From Hypoxylon rubiginosum (Eukaryota; Ascomycota; Sordariomycetes; Xylariales; Hypoxylaceae): a stretch of DNA of 64,000 nt. Where the stretch lies: assembly GCA_902806565.1 (NCBI GenBank), contig CADCXA010000055.1, forward strand, positions 1,674,001-1,738,000, given 5' to 3'. Positions 13,001 through 24,415 of the stretch are shown in pieces (position 1 is the first letter of the stretch; the number at the start of each line of letters is the position of its first letter). A program made the translations under genes and the position numbers. The notes beneath the pieces were generated by a model. That model did no database searches. It had not been told where the DNA came from and worked only from the letters and a program-made list of their open reading frames with translations.

Positions 13001-13418
13001 GAAGCCTATCCAAGAGGAAACATACACGTTACCACCCGCAACAGGATATGTACAAGGAGCGATATCTGCTCCACGGTTTGACGCTGCCCAGATCAACGGA
13101 AGCTCGACTATTCCTGAGCCCCAATATTTCTCGCCCTCTCAGCAGGGCCCCCCTCCAATGGTACAAATACCGACCATTTCGACACCTGTCGAGGTCAACA
13201 CCCCGTACTATCGTCCCGCGTCTAGTGCATCATCAGTCATTACAAGCCCGGGTCGAAGAGGTGGACACAATTTCACACCGACATCGAATATACCGTTTTC
13301 ACCCCAGCCTGTCCATGAATCTCAGTCGATGTCGAGAGACAATGTTCCTGTCCTACCACGTTCTCCGCGAAAGGACAACGGTGTCTGGGAAATACCCGAG
13401 ACACCCCAGTCTCGTTAA
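10012..13418 (+). CDS. Hos3-type (class II-like) histone deacetylase
   Basis: Zn-dependent lysine deacetylase resembling yeast Hos3 / Aspergillus HosB. Two exons, 10012-12516 and 12576-13418, give 1115 aa; the intron is phase 0. The N-terminal ~180 residues are Ser/Thr/Pro-rich and disordered. The catalytic domain spans about 195-650. Visible are the active-site pair in PPGHHC (His375-His376), zinc ligands Asp413 and His415 in DFDLHHGDG, zinc ligand Asp544 in SAGFDASEWE, and the LEGGYS loop. The C-terminal ~300 residues hold a basic PPKK segment, a Lys/Ala/Glu-rich probable helix (KEKKEAREKAKAEAAKKAED) and Pro-rich sequence. Long disordered tails are usual in filamentous-fungal members. Enzymes of this class can affect metabolite clusters, but nothing in the sequence ties this one to the cluster nearby. 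Confidence 0.92.
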
Positions 13419-14092
13419 TCCTTACTTTGGAACAAGCACGGGGTATTTCATACAACGTATACGCTAGTATTACACCACGAGTCGTGATGTAGTACCTTGC
13501 TGAAGGGGTTTTCATATATAATGAGGAGGCAGGCGTTCCTCGGGGTTTGCTGGTGTTTGGTTGATTTCAGGGGGTTTTGCTGTGGCCCATTACTACGATA
13601 CCCTTCTTTGATCCAGCCATTTCGCTTTTCCTTTTAACTGTACACCGCTTTCCTACCGGCTGCTTGCCTGGGTATACATACTCTGTGGGTATCGAAATCG
13701 TCATCTGTTTGAATCTTGTAAGGTCGTTATACCGGCTGTCGAAGAAGACAGTGGCAGCAGACTCGAGTGTATGTGCCTGGGTACACTAGGTAGTTGCCAA
13801 TTGATAATAATCATGAAATATTACTGTGACGTCCTATTGACTAGATGACTCTTGGAAGTTATGATTCTGCTAGATTGAGGCACGATGGCTAATATTATCT
13901 CACAATGTCTAGGTAGTCTTGTAGGTGTACATTTCCTCGTCGACATTAGCCAGGCATTAGTTGAAAATGCAATTCCTAGTTTTTGCGCCTACGGAAACTA
14001 AATGCTATTTATTCCCAAATGGTATCTAATGTGCCGAAAGAATAAGACGAGAAATAGCCGCCCGTTTTCTTGTTCCTACTACTATTTCCAGA
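13419..14092. other. Convergent intergenic spacer
   Basis: The 3' regions of the deacetylase (+) and the homeodomain regulator (-) face each other here. The sequence is AT-richer than the flanking exons and holds no supported gene. Confidence 0.5.
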
Positions 14093-17000
14093 TTATAGCC
14101 CGAAGTCCAACCCCATAGCACCACTGCCTACACCTGCTCCGCCGCCGCTATTCGTAGGGCTCGGATTCAGCGACGTCCCGCTCCCAAAGTCGGGACTCAC
14201 GTCCTGCAGGATGTCGTTCATCTCCTGCTCCGTGAAGTGGAAGTCCATATCCATCTCCATATCCCCGGATAACGTTGCGGCGAGCGCGGCGTCGGACACT
14301 ATGGGGTCCGAAGCAGTAGCAGCAGCGCCAGCAGCGCCAGAAGCAACCGACGCTATGCCGGGCGAAAACAGCCTTTCTCCTCCCGTAACGTCCAGGCCGT
14401 CGGCACCCGCGCCCGCGTCCGCCCTGACAGCGGCCTTGAAGCGCTCGAGCAGCAACGGGTCGTCGCAGCTCGTCTTCTGCATGCCCATGATCTGGCGCGC
14501 GCGCTCGCGCAGCGCGTCATCCGACGGAAATCCCCCACCGCCGGTACCGCGCGCCGTCATCATCTCCCGCCGCACGTACGACGCGAGCCCGGCCTCGAGC
14601 TCGCGGCTGCAGAACACCTTGGCGGGCGCGGGCTGGCGGCTGGTGCCGAGGCTGCGGAGGAACCGGGTCGTCGCGCCGGCGCCGGCGCCTGACGAGGAGG
14701 CGGTAGGCTCGGGCTCGGGCTCGACGACCGTTATCGTCGTCGACGGGTTCGGCGACACGTACGGCGGCGCGAACCCGGTGCCGCCGGCCGACGGCGCCCA
14801 CGCTACGTGGTCGGAGGTGCCGAGGCCGGGGCCGCTTTCTGGGGGCAGGATGCCGACGTCCCGCTTGAAGCGCTGCAGCCACTCGAAGTTGTCGGCCGCG
14901 GTCTGGTTCCACGGGTCGTCGCTGTTTGTTGTTGTTAGCTGACATCCTGAGATAAAATGGAACGGAATAAGGTTTTCTTTGCTGACGATGGGCAATGGGG
15001 TAAAGAAAAGAGAGTTCAGGGTCGAGGTTGGAGTTGGGGGGGGGGGGGGGGGGGGGTGGAGGGGTGCGAGACTTACTCGTCGTAGATCAGCCACCGCGCT
15101 TGGTACTGTAGCTCCTCGTCGGTCGGCACGTGGCGGTTCGGGTTGTTGGGGGACATGGAAGACGCTACGAAGCGGTTGAGGCCCTGCGCCAGGCGCCTGT
15201 AGCAGTTGGTGTCGTTGAGGAAGTACGGGCCCGTCTTGATGGAGTTGTTGAAGTTGCTGTGGAGCGCCGGTATGTCGCGGCACGACGGTAGTTCGCTGTA
15301 CAGAGGCGCCACGAACCGCGAGTCGCTCACTGCTGCGGCCTGGTTCTGGTGCTCGTTCTGGGATGGCGTTTTGGATGATTTGTTGTTGTTGGTCGGTGAG
15401 CTGCCTGACGTAGATGTCGCCGGGTCACCCTGGGCCGGGTGTCTCTGCCGGAAGCGAAGAAGCCATTCCTTATCGTCGGCGGCCGTCTGGTTCCACTCGT
15501 CGTCGGTATCGTAGATGATGATGCGGGCGTGTCGCTGTAGATCGGCATCGTTAGGTTCGATGCCCATCGACCTCTGCCCTTGAAGGTATTCCCCGAGCTC
15601 CCGTTCTAATCTGCTGTAGTTGTGGATGGTGGAGTCGATGGTCTTGGGGTCCTTCGACCTCAGGCTGACGTCTGCCATGTCTTCGCTGCGCGGAAGATGC
15701 GCACGCTGTCTAAAATTCTCGAGCCACTTCGGCGAGGCATATATGAGCCGCAGTAGCCAGTTTGCTATTTCCTCCATCGGGCTGCTAGACTTCTCCTCCA
15801 TCCGTCCGATGATACGGCACGCTTCAACTTGAAGCTCTTGGTCCATGGCCGTTAGGCCAAGTAGTTGTCTAGCCTTAACGAAATCCTGCAGCTGTCTCTC
15901 CAGCTCGCAGCGTTCGAATATGTCGTCCTTGCCGTTGATGCGTAGCGATGTGAGTCGGTTCTCCAAGTGGCCCCGGATCGGCCGGAACGCAGCGTTTCGA
16001 GACTGCTCCTCTGACGACATGATAAGGTCGCGGAGCCACGATGATGCCTCCGTATTACGAGATCTTGGTTGGGACTCGGCTCCGAAGATGACGCAGCATG
16101 CCTCGAGTTGTATATCGGCGTCCGTGATTTCTCTCCCGGTATCTGCTGTCCAGCTTGCGACCCAATGCTCAAGTTCAAGTTTTAATAATTCATAAGCGTT
16201 AGTCGGAGTGGATGGTGTGCCGCCGCCAGCGGTGAAGGGTACGGGCGTATTCCTCTCGTCGTGAATCAGATCTACACGCCTTGATTAGCTAGCTGTGGGG
16301 GTGAGAAGCTTTCTGGTCTCTCACAAGGTGGGATGGAGTTTTCAACCATCTCGAGAACGGGTGCTTCGAAACCCCAGTCACCCTTCCAGTCAGCCATAGT
16401 GTTACCGGTCTTAAAGTGCTCGGCAAGATGGTCTATTCGGATTGTCCAGCTGTCGAGAACGATGCCGCAGAAACCACATCGCGACCGGATCTCGGGAGAC
16501 GCTACTCGCCATTTGTCCATAGACCATTGGGCAAACTTGACGTTGTGTACGAGTTTGAGGTGCTGTCGGAGGTGGTCTTTCCTATAAAATGTCCTTTCTT
16601 CGAGGGTCCGCTCCGTGCAGCCTGAGAAATTGTGCGACTCGATATGAGCGTCGTTCGGATTTACCTCGCCGCAGAATACGCAGCTCAGCAACCCATTTTC
16701 GGGGTTGACAGTTCTTGGGCCATCAGGAGAACATATCCACCGCTCGAGGGATAAATGCAACGATTTCTCGTGCCTTTGCCAGTCGTGCTTGGTCCTGAAA
16801 GTCTCCGTGCAGAAAGTGCACTGGAAAGTCTTAAGGGGGTGGTTGAGGCTTTCTTCGGCCCGTCTAGGCGGAGCTCGTCGCCGACGTCGTCGTCCCCGGG
16901 TTCGGACGAATGATGGCAGCGAGCCAAAGGAGCCGCGTGATTTACTAGAGTATGCAGATGCGAATGAACCACCGCTCGAGTGAGAAGTACCCAAACTGCT

Positions 17001-18083
17001 AGCAGACGACTGATTACACAGCGACTTGCTAGACCCGTCATCTGAGAAATTAGAGACGTAGGGGCTGTTGCGTCCGGATCCGGATGTCTGCGAGTACGAG
17101 TTATTGGAAGAATCTGACACGGCTTTGGCAATAGCTGCGACAGACGCAGGTTCGTTTTCTGGCGGAGAGTTCGCCCATCTCTGCAGGGGATTCATGTTTT
17201 CGAATAACGCCGGCGTGCCTCTCCGCTGGGGAATATCGATCGCTTGGGCGTATCCTCGACCAATGTGGGGAGACGTCGCTCTCGTCGGTTGGATCTTGCC
17301 GCGACGGCGGGCATTCGCTAACCAGTTGGTGATCTGCGTCTTATTGAGGCCCGTGATTTTCTGCAGGCCCTCTTTCTCCTCCTCTGTGGGATACGGGTGT
17401 CTGCTATGCGTGGACACCCAATTCTTGAGTATCTTCACCGACTCGCGGGAAAACCGTGCACCAATCTTAGGCATGCTCTGAGGGTTGGGTGACGGCTGCT
17501 GGTCGCCGGACATAGCGACCAAGCCGGATGCCGACGGGGCTGAAGTCATGATGGCGGCCAGCTCATCTTCGTGAAGAATAGACGTCTCCGGTCTGTCGCC
17601 CATGGTGGGCCAGGGATTCGCAGGAAAAGTCGCCCCCGCTTCAGCGGTTAGGTTGTTATCCAAGGGGCCAAAACTGCATTCGCATCGAAGCGCGACACAG
17701 CTCGTGCAATAACCCTTGTATTTACCTTCTCTTATACGCTTGCATTGGTAACCGCCCATAGCACAATGAGTACAAGGAGCCTCGGGGGTCTCCCAGTACA
17801 TTTGCGAGTTAGCTGCAGGCTCAGGTTCTGGAAGGATTCCCACGTCCGTATCCTGGGGCATCTGGTTAGACTCGAAGTGCTCTAGAGCCCAGTAAGACCA
17901 GTCGTCGCCATCGACGTCCCCAAAGACAAGGTCCATGTTGGGCTCGTCCACCGATTCAGCCACGGCGCCGAGAGGACCTGCCACGCCCTCCGACATCGTC
18001 ATTACTGGGTCGACGCTGGTGCCGACCGCGGCGGCATCCCAGTTGACGAATTCCATCTCCGCTAACTCGTCGATGGTCGTCAT
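14093..18083 (-). CDS. Homeodomain (TALE) plus C2H2 zinc-finger regulator with C-terminal HTH-like repeats
   Basis: Large nuclear DNA-binding protein. Three exons, 18083-16325, 16271-15077 and 14921-14093, give 1260 aa; both junctions keep frame. In order: an acidic N-terminus; a Cys-rich segment at 104-136 (PCTHC, CTSCVALRCECSF); a TALE-type homeodomain at about 208-263 with the recognition-helix segment ITNWLANARRRGK; a Ser-rich linker with an R-rich run; and C2H2-like fingers at 421-443, 468-513 and 536-557. After the first intron come about five diverged copies of a 55-75 residue unit (about 612-675, 705-776, 805-864, 944-1008 and 1088-1150). Two of these share the core WNQTAAD followed by EWL-x-RF. 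The units resemble CENP-B/Tc5-type helix-turn-helix repeats, which is an inference. The DNA target is unknown. Exon 3 is markedly GC-rich. Confidence 0.85.
15036..15056. repeat. Homopolymer run of 21 G in an intron
   Basis: An uninterrupted run of 21 G on the + strand, which is poly-C in the transcript, inside the second intron (15076-14922) of the homeodomain gene. It does not interrupt coding sequence. The exact length may be uncertain because such runs are hard to sequence. Confidence 0.9.
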
Positions 18084-19302
18084 TAAGGGCGCAGGTCAGT
18101 CCAAGATAATTACTATTAGAGCGTAGTAGTCGACAAAAATGAGAAGGGCGCTAGCTGTATGTCTGGGGTCACTCGTTTTAGACCTAAACGATTCCGAAAG
18201 GAAGAGAGATTGTATATATGGGATAAGGAATAAACGTTTGATGAGTCAAGAAAGGGTATGCGTCCATATTAAGGACGAAACAATCCGGGGAGAGGATATG
18301 AACAACCTTGGACTAGCTTTTTAGGGTCATATGTAAGCACAGCATTGGACGTAGGATGGGGTAGTAGGAGACTAAAGCACGCGACAAAAGGCTCTTCTCA
18401 TGGATCAGATCTGCAAAGAATCACAGTAACACGTAATATCAATATTATTTGCATGCGCTCCTCCGCTTGTCGCTGAAGTGTAGAGCATAAAAGACGGAGA
18501 TCATCAAGTAAAGAGAAGAGTCATCGTCTAGATCCCTCAGCCGCTCTATCACGACGACCGTAGAAGCCAGTTCCGGTCTCTGCTGACGGCGCCGAGCTTA
18601 CCCTTGCAATTGTGTAATGAATGTGGAGTGCGCGCCCTTGGGTTGACGAGCAGGGCGTTCGTCAAGAAAGGCGGGGAGAGATGGAACCTCCTATTGGTTG
18701 AGAGTCGTCCTACTCGCAGACTACTGCAACGGTATAGATTTGTGCTCCGTCCACTGTGCGGCCATAACCGAAGCTGTCTAGTTTACACCGCCAAGTTCTG
18801 CCAAACTGATAAGATACTAGCAGCATCGAATGTGCCACTGCATATAAAAATATGTCAAAGACGTTTCTAGAAGGCATGCAAAGAGAGTCAGCCGTCGAAT
18901 ACCGGCGGATGGTGGTGATGATTTAAGATGCGAAGAGCAGACACGCAGACAGGGTGGTTCGAACATGCAGCAATAGATCTGCATTCGTATCGAGTCTTTG
19001 CGTTCAAGGCACTGTGCATGAAATAATATAAGAGGATTTTATACCCAAGTCTTTATATCCGTACAGGTCATCATCTCCGGGACATGGTCGTCATTCTCAG
19101 CGCACTCATCAGTTCAGGACACAGCCTCGCTACCGCTTATCAAGCGTCTTTCTTTGAAAGAAAGTGAACAATCATGTATTAAGAAAAGCCTACATGTAAT
19201 GTGTATGCTATAATCTCAATAGGTAGTATGTGTTTACTGTTTCATTTTCCCACCCATTTTTGAAGTATATATAAACGCTCTAGGTCCCAAATATTGTACC
19301 TA
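18084..19302. other. Intergenic region, left edge of the metabolite cluster
   Basis: This is the promoter of the homeodomain gene (first few hundred bases) and the 3' flank of the first FAD oxidoreductase. The open frames are not protein-like. A perfect 17-bp inverted repeat, CTTTCTTTGAAAGAAAG, lies at 19148-19164. It is 139 bp beyond the oxidoreductase stop codon. Confidence 0.5.
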
Positions 19303-21084
19303 CTACAACTCGGCACTGGATGAAGCCATTGGGACCACATCATAAAAGTTGAATAGCCCTTGGGGATCCCACTTCTGCTTCAGATGGCCTAGCTTACCCA
19401 GGTTGCGAGCTCCGTACCATGCGGCGGGGCCCTCATCGCCGTGGGCAAAGTTGACATAAACCGCAGGTTCGTCATAACCACTGGCTGCGGTGAAGTTCCG
19501 GCGTGCGGCATCTAGAAATTCAGAGACTATGCTGTCCTTGCTATAGTCATCATATTCGCTTTCGAGTTGGCTAAGGGGTCCCAGAAATTAGTTTCCCAGC
19601 CACAAAATAACGCAAACATGGGGAACAGCAGTATGACTTGACGAGGTGTATGAACTTACATGTGCATCTTCAAGTCGCGATGTGGATATACGCTATCCTC
19701 ATCAGAAACCCCGAGGACTTTTTGGGTGGGGAACCTGTGAATCATAACAGTCGTCATCACGTCCGGATTGGCTTTTGTAAAGCGGTCGAGCTCAGTTATG
19801 AACTCAAGAGTGACTTGCGGATCAGTGCGTTTTGCTGCAACGCTGCGCATATTGACGTGCTGGTTTCGGCTGCAGGCCCTCGTATCCTCAATGCCGAAGA
19901 ACGATGTCGAAGCCACATCAGGCCACGCTACGCTAAACATCTCTGAGCGCAGAGGACCGAGGGCTTCTAGGGGAGCCAAATATTCCTTCGCCACGCTAAC
20001 CGGACCAGCAAAGTTGGCGTTCACGATGACTACTACCTACGCCGGTATTAGTGTCAAATGCAATTCGGCAGTTTGTACGACGGCTACAAACCTGTCCGGA
20101 GTTAGGGTCAACAAGAGCGACTATGTTCAGTGCAAGAAACGCCGACATATCGTCGTCCAGTGTAGCGAGATATTCGTACACTTCTCGGGCCTTGCTACCC
20201 TGAAATAGATAGCTCGCGTTAGTAACGTTCCCGTTGTTAGGCGTCTTAGGCACCGTATACGTGGCCGATGTCACGATACCGAAATTGGCACCAGCGCCAC
20301 GAAGTGCCCAGAACAAATCGGGGTTCTCGCGGCGTGAAGCAGTAACGACATCGCCTGTAGACGTGACTACTTGAGCCTCCTCAAGTAGGTCTATCAACAG
20401 ACCCATGTAGCCCTGGTTTCCACTGATACCAGCACCTAGCGTTGCACCAACTACGCCAACGCAATGGGCAGTACCGAGAGCTAGATGAGAGAAATAAGTA
20501 CTGCCTACCAAGTACAGCTTAAGAGGACGAGGGTGACTCACGGAATTGGTATCCAAACTTGTACGTCGGGTCAATCAACTGGGAGAATTTCGCCGAGCCA
20601 CCCACAGTTAGCAGCGCAGTAGTTTGGTCGAACTGAACACTGTTGAAATTGCTGAGGTCGACTTGTATGCCGCCTTGGAGGCCTTCCATCTGAATAGACA
20701 CTCCATGGCCACCACCTGTGACGAGGAATGGGATCCCACTGGAGGATGCTATTTTCACCTTTCATCAATAAGCTTTATGTCACACGTTGACTCATGGAAC
20801 CAATAGGATGAATAATAACTAACTATGTTCTGAACGTCGTCTACTATCGCGGGCTTGATTGTGGCGATGTACGAGGGTGCCGCAAAGTCGGACCAGCGCT
20901 GGGTGACTTCAGCGGTGTAATTCGCATCGGAAGCCAAGTAGATACTAGCGCCGGGCGAAAGGTATGGACCGAAGAGTTCGTTGACATCCGGGACCACGGC
21001 TGCTGCCGCGGTCGTAGCCATGATCTTTTGCCATACCGTTTTGAAAAACATCGTGGCGTATGGTAATGATGAACGAGTGAACAT
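19303..21084 (-). CDS. FAD-linked (BBE-type) oxidoreductase, copy 1
   Basis: Flavin-dependent oxidase of the berberine-bridge / PCMH family, common in fungal clusters, where members oxidise alcohols or close rings. Five exons: 21084-20824, 20758-20542, 20480-20092, 20036-19660 and 19570-19303. That is 503 aa, or 492 aa from the in-frame ATG at 21051, which may be the better start because a hydrophobic Ala-rich stretch follows at once and could be a signal peptide. Visible are the FAD-binding loop VTGGGHGVS, the segment GTAHCVGVVGATLGAG, RENPDLFWALRGAGANFGIV, and the C-terminal BBE motif VYVNFAHGDEG with QKWDPQGLFNF. Its closest relative in the window is the gene at 26748-28393; the second exon is exactly 217 nt in both. 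The substrate is unknown. Confidence 0.87.
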
Positions 21085-21717
21085 ACACCGAGCTTGTGAC
21101 CTTCGAATCAGCTGCTCGAGAATGGAAAACCCGTTTGTTTTCTTGTCTTAAGTTCTCACTGCATTTCGACGTGCACTAAGAGCCTAAGAAGTCCGGTAGT
21201 GATACTCCGGGTACCGTTTCACTGGAAGTGGAACTGAAAAGTCCGGAGCCGGTCGATCATCCGGACATCGCTTTCGGGGTGGGGAATTTCTTATTTCATT
21301 TCACGATGATCCTTTGCTGTGGCTTGGCCTCAGATAGTACAAGTACTTAAGTAGATTCTCGATTTCGTGTCTGCCCACACACATGTACTACCCTACTATC
21401 TACCAGGTATTGGAGTTAACCGAACCGGAGATTATCGGAGGTAAGAAAATCGGATATAAAGAGCACTGAGGATATAGTGGACAATAGAACCGGAACTACC
21501 CGTTTGAGATAGAACGTACTATGTATATGCCTGGCTTGTGAAACCTATACGTATTGTTTGCAGGGTATTGCAGGACGAGAGTGAGACGATTTCACCGCTT
21601 CACATAGACTGCTTTTCTATGATTTATCATCAGGCTGGAAGCACATCGTCCGGCCCCGTCGGCCTGTCTATCTGACCGTCCCGACGGAAGTACAAATAAC
21701 ACGTAGCTGCGGCCGTT
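21085..21717. promoter_or_regulatory. Divergent promoter with several TCCGG sites
   Basis: This spacer separates the FAD oxidoreductase (-) from the CipB-like reductase (+). AGTCCGG lies at 21190-21196 and 21240-21246, and ACTCCGG at 21204-21210. ATCCGGA is at about 21258-21264. Several CCGGA half-sites follow up to 21500. CCG/CGG triplets like these are what Zn2Cys6 regulators bind. No other intergenic spacer in the window was seen to hold as many copies. Confidence 0.5.
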
Positions 21718-22920
21718 ATGATATCAGGCAAGATCCTGCTTCGAAGCATGCCTCCTGCTGCCCGACGAAATCCTATATCTCTAGCTTTTAACTTCCTAAG
21801 CACGAAAGCCAGACGATTTTCCACCATCAACTCTCAACCCAAACGTTCTCCAACTCCTCCTTCAGCTTCAGTTTCAGCTACAGTTACCAAACAATACTCC
21901 AACATGGCTCCCTCAAACAACGCCGCGTTTATCACTGAGCCCAGGAAGCACCCCATGGTGGTGGGCTCCTCCCCTTACCCTACTGCTGGTAATGGCGAGA
22001 TCGTCGTGAAGGTAGCCGCCACCGCCGTCAACCCCATGGACTGGTACATCCAGCTCTTGGGTGAGAGACTCTTCAACTTTCTCCAATATCCCTACGTTGG
22101 AGGCAGCGACATAGCTGGGACGGTTGCTGAAGTCGGTGCCGGCGTCACCAACTTCAAGGCTGGAGACCGCGTTGTCGGTCTCTGCGCTGGTTTCGATCAG
22201 CGATCTGGCGGCTTCCAGAACTACGTCGTCATTGAAGCCAAGATCGCCGCTCACATTCCGGCCGACCTATCCTTCACTGACGCCTCCGTCATCCCCCTCG
22301 GTCTGTCCACCGCGGCCTGCGGCCTGTACCAGAAGGACTACCTAAACCTCGACCCCCCTTCCCTCAACCCCAAGCCCAACGGCAAGACCCTACTAATCTG
22401 GGCCGGTGCCTCCAGCGTCGGCAGCAACGCCATCCAGCTGGCCGTCGCTTCGGGCTACGAGGTATTCACCACCTCCTCCCCCAAGAACTTCGACTACTGC
22501 AAGAGCCTGGGCGCCTCGCGCGTCTTCGACTACAAGAGCTCCAACATCACCCAGGAGCTCCTGGACGCCTTCAAGGGCAAGAAATGTGCCGGCGGCTACG
22601 CCATCCAGCCCGGTTCCGAGCAGATCGTCTTCGAGGTGATCGGCAAGAGCGAGGGCGCTAACTTCGTGGCGGCCGCCATGCAGGTGCCGGAAGTCCCCGC
22701 CGGCATCGAGGCTAAGATGGTGTTTGGCAGCACCCTCAAGGACAACGAGGTCGGCACCATCGTGTGGGGCCAGTTCCTCCCGGCCGCCCTGGCGCAGAAG
22801 AAGTTCAAGCCCTCGCCCAAGACCCTGGTCATCGGTCACGGCCTAGAGCACGTCCAGGCCGCGATGGACCAAGGAAAGACTGGCGGTGTGTCGGCCCAGA
22901 AGATGGTCATCACGCTATGA
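21718..22920 (+). CDS. CipB-like zinc-binding-type alcohol dehydrogenase / enoyl reductase
   Basis: Medium-chain dehydrogenase/reductase, single exon, 400 aa. The catalytic body starts at about residue 63 (the second ATG, at 21904, gives MAPSNNAAF) and has the usual ~338-residue length. Visible are VGGSDIAGTVAEVGAGVTNFKAGDRV, the NAD(P) loop IWAGASSVGSNAIQLA and the C-terminal GGVSAQKMVI. The first 62 residues are basic and Ser/Ala-rich, with RRFST, and resemble a mitochondrial presequence; either ATG could be used. The Cys/His residues expected for catalytic or structural zinc are not obvious, as in quinone/enoyl-reductase-like members. Related enzymes act as trans-enoyl reductases for polyketide synthases, but the PKS here is non-reducing, so the role is open. 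Codon use is strongly C-ending. Confidence 0.88.
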   Translation: MISGKILLRSMPPAARRNPISLAFNFLSTKARRFSTINSQPKRSPTPPSASVSATVTKQYSNMAPSNNAAFITEPRKHPMVVGSSPYPTAGNGEIVVKVAATAVNPMDWYIQLLGERLFNFLQYPYVGGSDIAGTVAEVGAGVTNFKAGDRVVGLCAGFDQRSGGFQNYVVIEAKIAAHIPADLSFTDASVIPLGLSTAACGLYQKDYLNLDPPSLNPKPNGKTLLIWAGASSVGSNAIQLAVASGYEVFTTSSPKNFDYCKSLGASRVFDYKSSNITQELLDAFKGKKCAGGYAIQPGSEQIVFEVIGKSEGANFVAAAMQVPEVPAGIEAKMVFGSTLKDNEVGTIVWGQFLPAALAQKKFKPSPKTLVIGHGLEHVQAAMDQGKTGGVSAQKMVITL

Positions 22921-24415
22921 GGGAAGGTACATAAAACGAAGCAATGATGAATGCAGCGGAGGACGCCACGATTATGCAGATACTTAAAAAGAGATAGTAA
23001 AAACGCTAGGCATAGGTACTTTATAGGATCCTGAAGCATGTCTATATTTTCAGATCGTGCGTTCCTCTTGAAACCTCTTTGCTTTTAGTGAATTTCCTAG
23101 ATGTTGGTAAGATGTATCGTTCTCCCTGTCATCACCCCCCCTTTTAACACAAATCCGCATATTTCATTCTAAATTACCACTTAAAATATGCCTATCACTT
23201 CTGCTACTTATTTCAAAATCTATGACACCTGCTGCCATTCGTAGTTTCTCCTATTTAGAGTAATCATACTTAAGTGTGGACAATGTGAACCTCCCTTAGG
23301 TACTCTTAGGACACCAGACGAGCTCCAACCTTGCAACCTACCTCCTACCTTCCATACCTAATACGAAAGAGACAATGAATAGTACATCGACAAACCTGGA
23401 GATGTCAACGGATGGCAGTGCTATGTTGACATTCGAGGTACAGGCCATACTTTTTGTTTGCTACCCTGCTATAATATCAAGATGGTGTTACGATCGAAGT
23501 GCGGGGTCTTACGGGAATCATGGCGCCACGACAAAGGAGTTGTGGAGATAGGGGTCTGTGAAACATAGAGCAGTGAGCTCGAAAAAAAAAAAGAAGAAGG
23601 AAAAACACGGCTCAACTGTGGCGGGCGGATGTACTAAGATGCATTGGAGTTGCTAGATCCATGCTAGAAGGTGGGTAAAATAGCACCTACACAAATACGA
23701 GACCTTTAAGTTCTCATGGGTCTAGAAGGTGGTCTGTCCATTTTCTCAGATTTAAAGGGGGTTTGCCGATGGGCGGACTGCCCCTGAACGACTTCGGCGT
23801 CGTTGCAGGGTCTGGGAATATAAGGGCGGGGTTTGTTACTCAGAAAAGTTGAGGAGATCTGAGACATGCTTTTGGGTCCTAACACATTCAATGATTGGTT
23901 AACCCGTCAAGCCGGGTCATGATAGCTCGGGAGTACACGGAGAGACAATACGGGTTTCGTGCCGCTATCCCTGGGTTCAATAGAGTAAAACATCTATTTA
24001 TGATTGGTGTATTCACATCTCTAGGTAGGTCCATTGGTACTAGGAGGCAAATCATTACCAATGTTGCGCATTGCTTACATTTGTGGCTTGAAACACAAGT
24101 CCGGTCTAGAAGCTCCGTCCTCAGGTGTCACAAACCACGCGTGGCTTGGTACCGCCGTAATATTATACCAATGTCTATGAGCCAGCCGTGTGGAAAATTG
24201 GCATCCCGATGTCGATGTCAAAGTCCGACAAGGGCAGGGCCGATCAGAGAGTGCCCCTTCTGAGACAGGATCAACAGGGACGGGAACATTCAATAATCGT
24301 CCCCCGTTCAGCTCTAAGTCTCCCGCTTAACCTTTAACCCCTAATACTTCAAGGTCAAACTTGGTCAGGGCACTCACGATCATTCGTTCCTCAACTAAGC
24401 GTCAGGATCGCGATC
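22921..24415. other. Intergenic region, no gene recognised
   Basis: The spacer lies between the CipB-like gene and the first MFS transporter. Short open frames at about 23706-23891 and 23895-24263 look like no known protein. A poly-A-rich run is at 23581-23605. One AGTCCGG site is at 24098-24104, about 310 bp before the transporter start. Confidence 0.5.

Noticed and set aside
15073..16020. Separate gene 'MSSEEQ...' and another from 15283 to 14093
   Set aside because: Both are exons of the homeodomain regulator. The frame runs on upstream of 16020 to an acceptor at 16272, and the donor at 15076 joins the next segment at 14921 in frame.
18950..18970. tRNA B-box-like GGTTCGAAC
   Set aside because: The match to GGTTCGANNCC breaks at the end, and no A-box or cloverleaf can be formed upstream. 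The same holds for GGTTCGATTCA at about 49854-49864.
22393..22839. Open frames opposite the CipB-like gene
   Set aside because: They arise from the strong third-position GC bias of the real gene and have no protein character.
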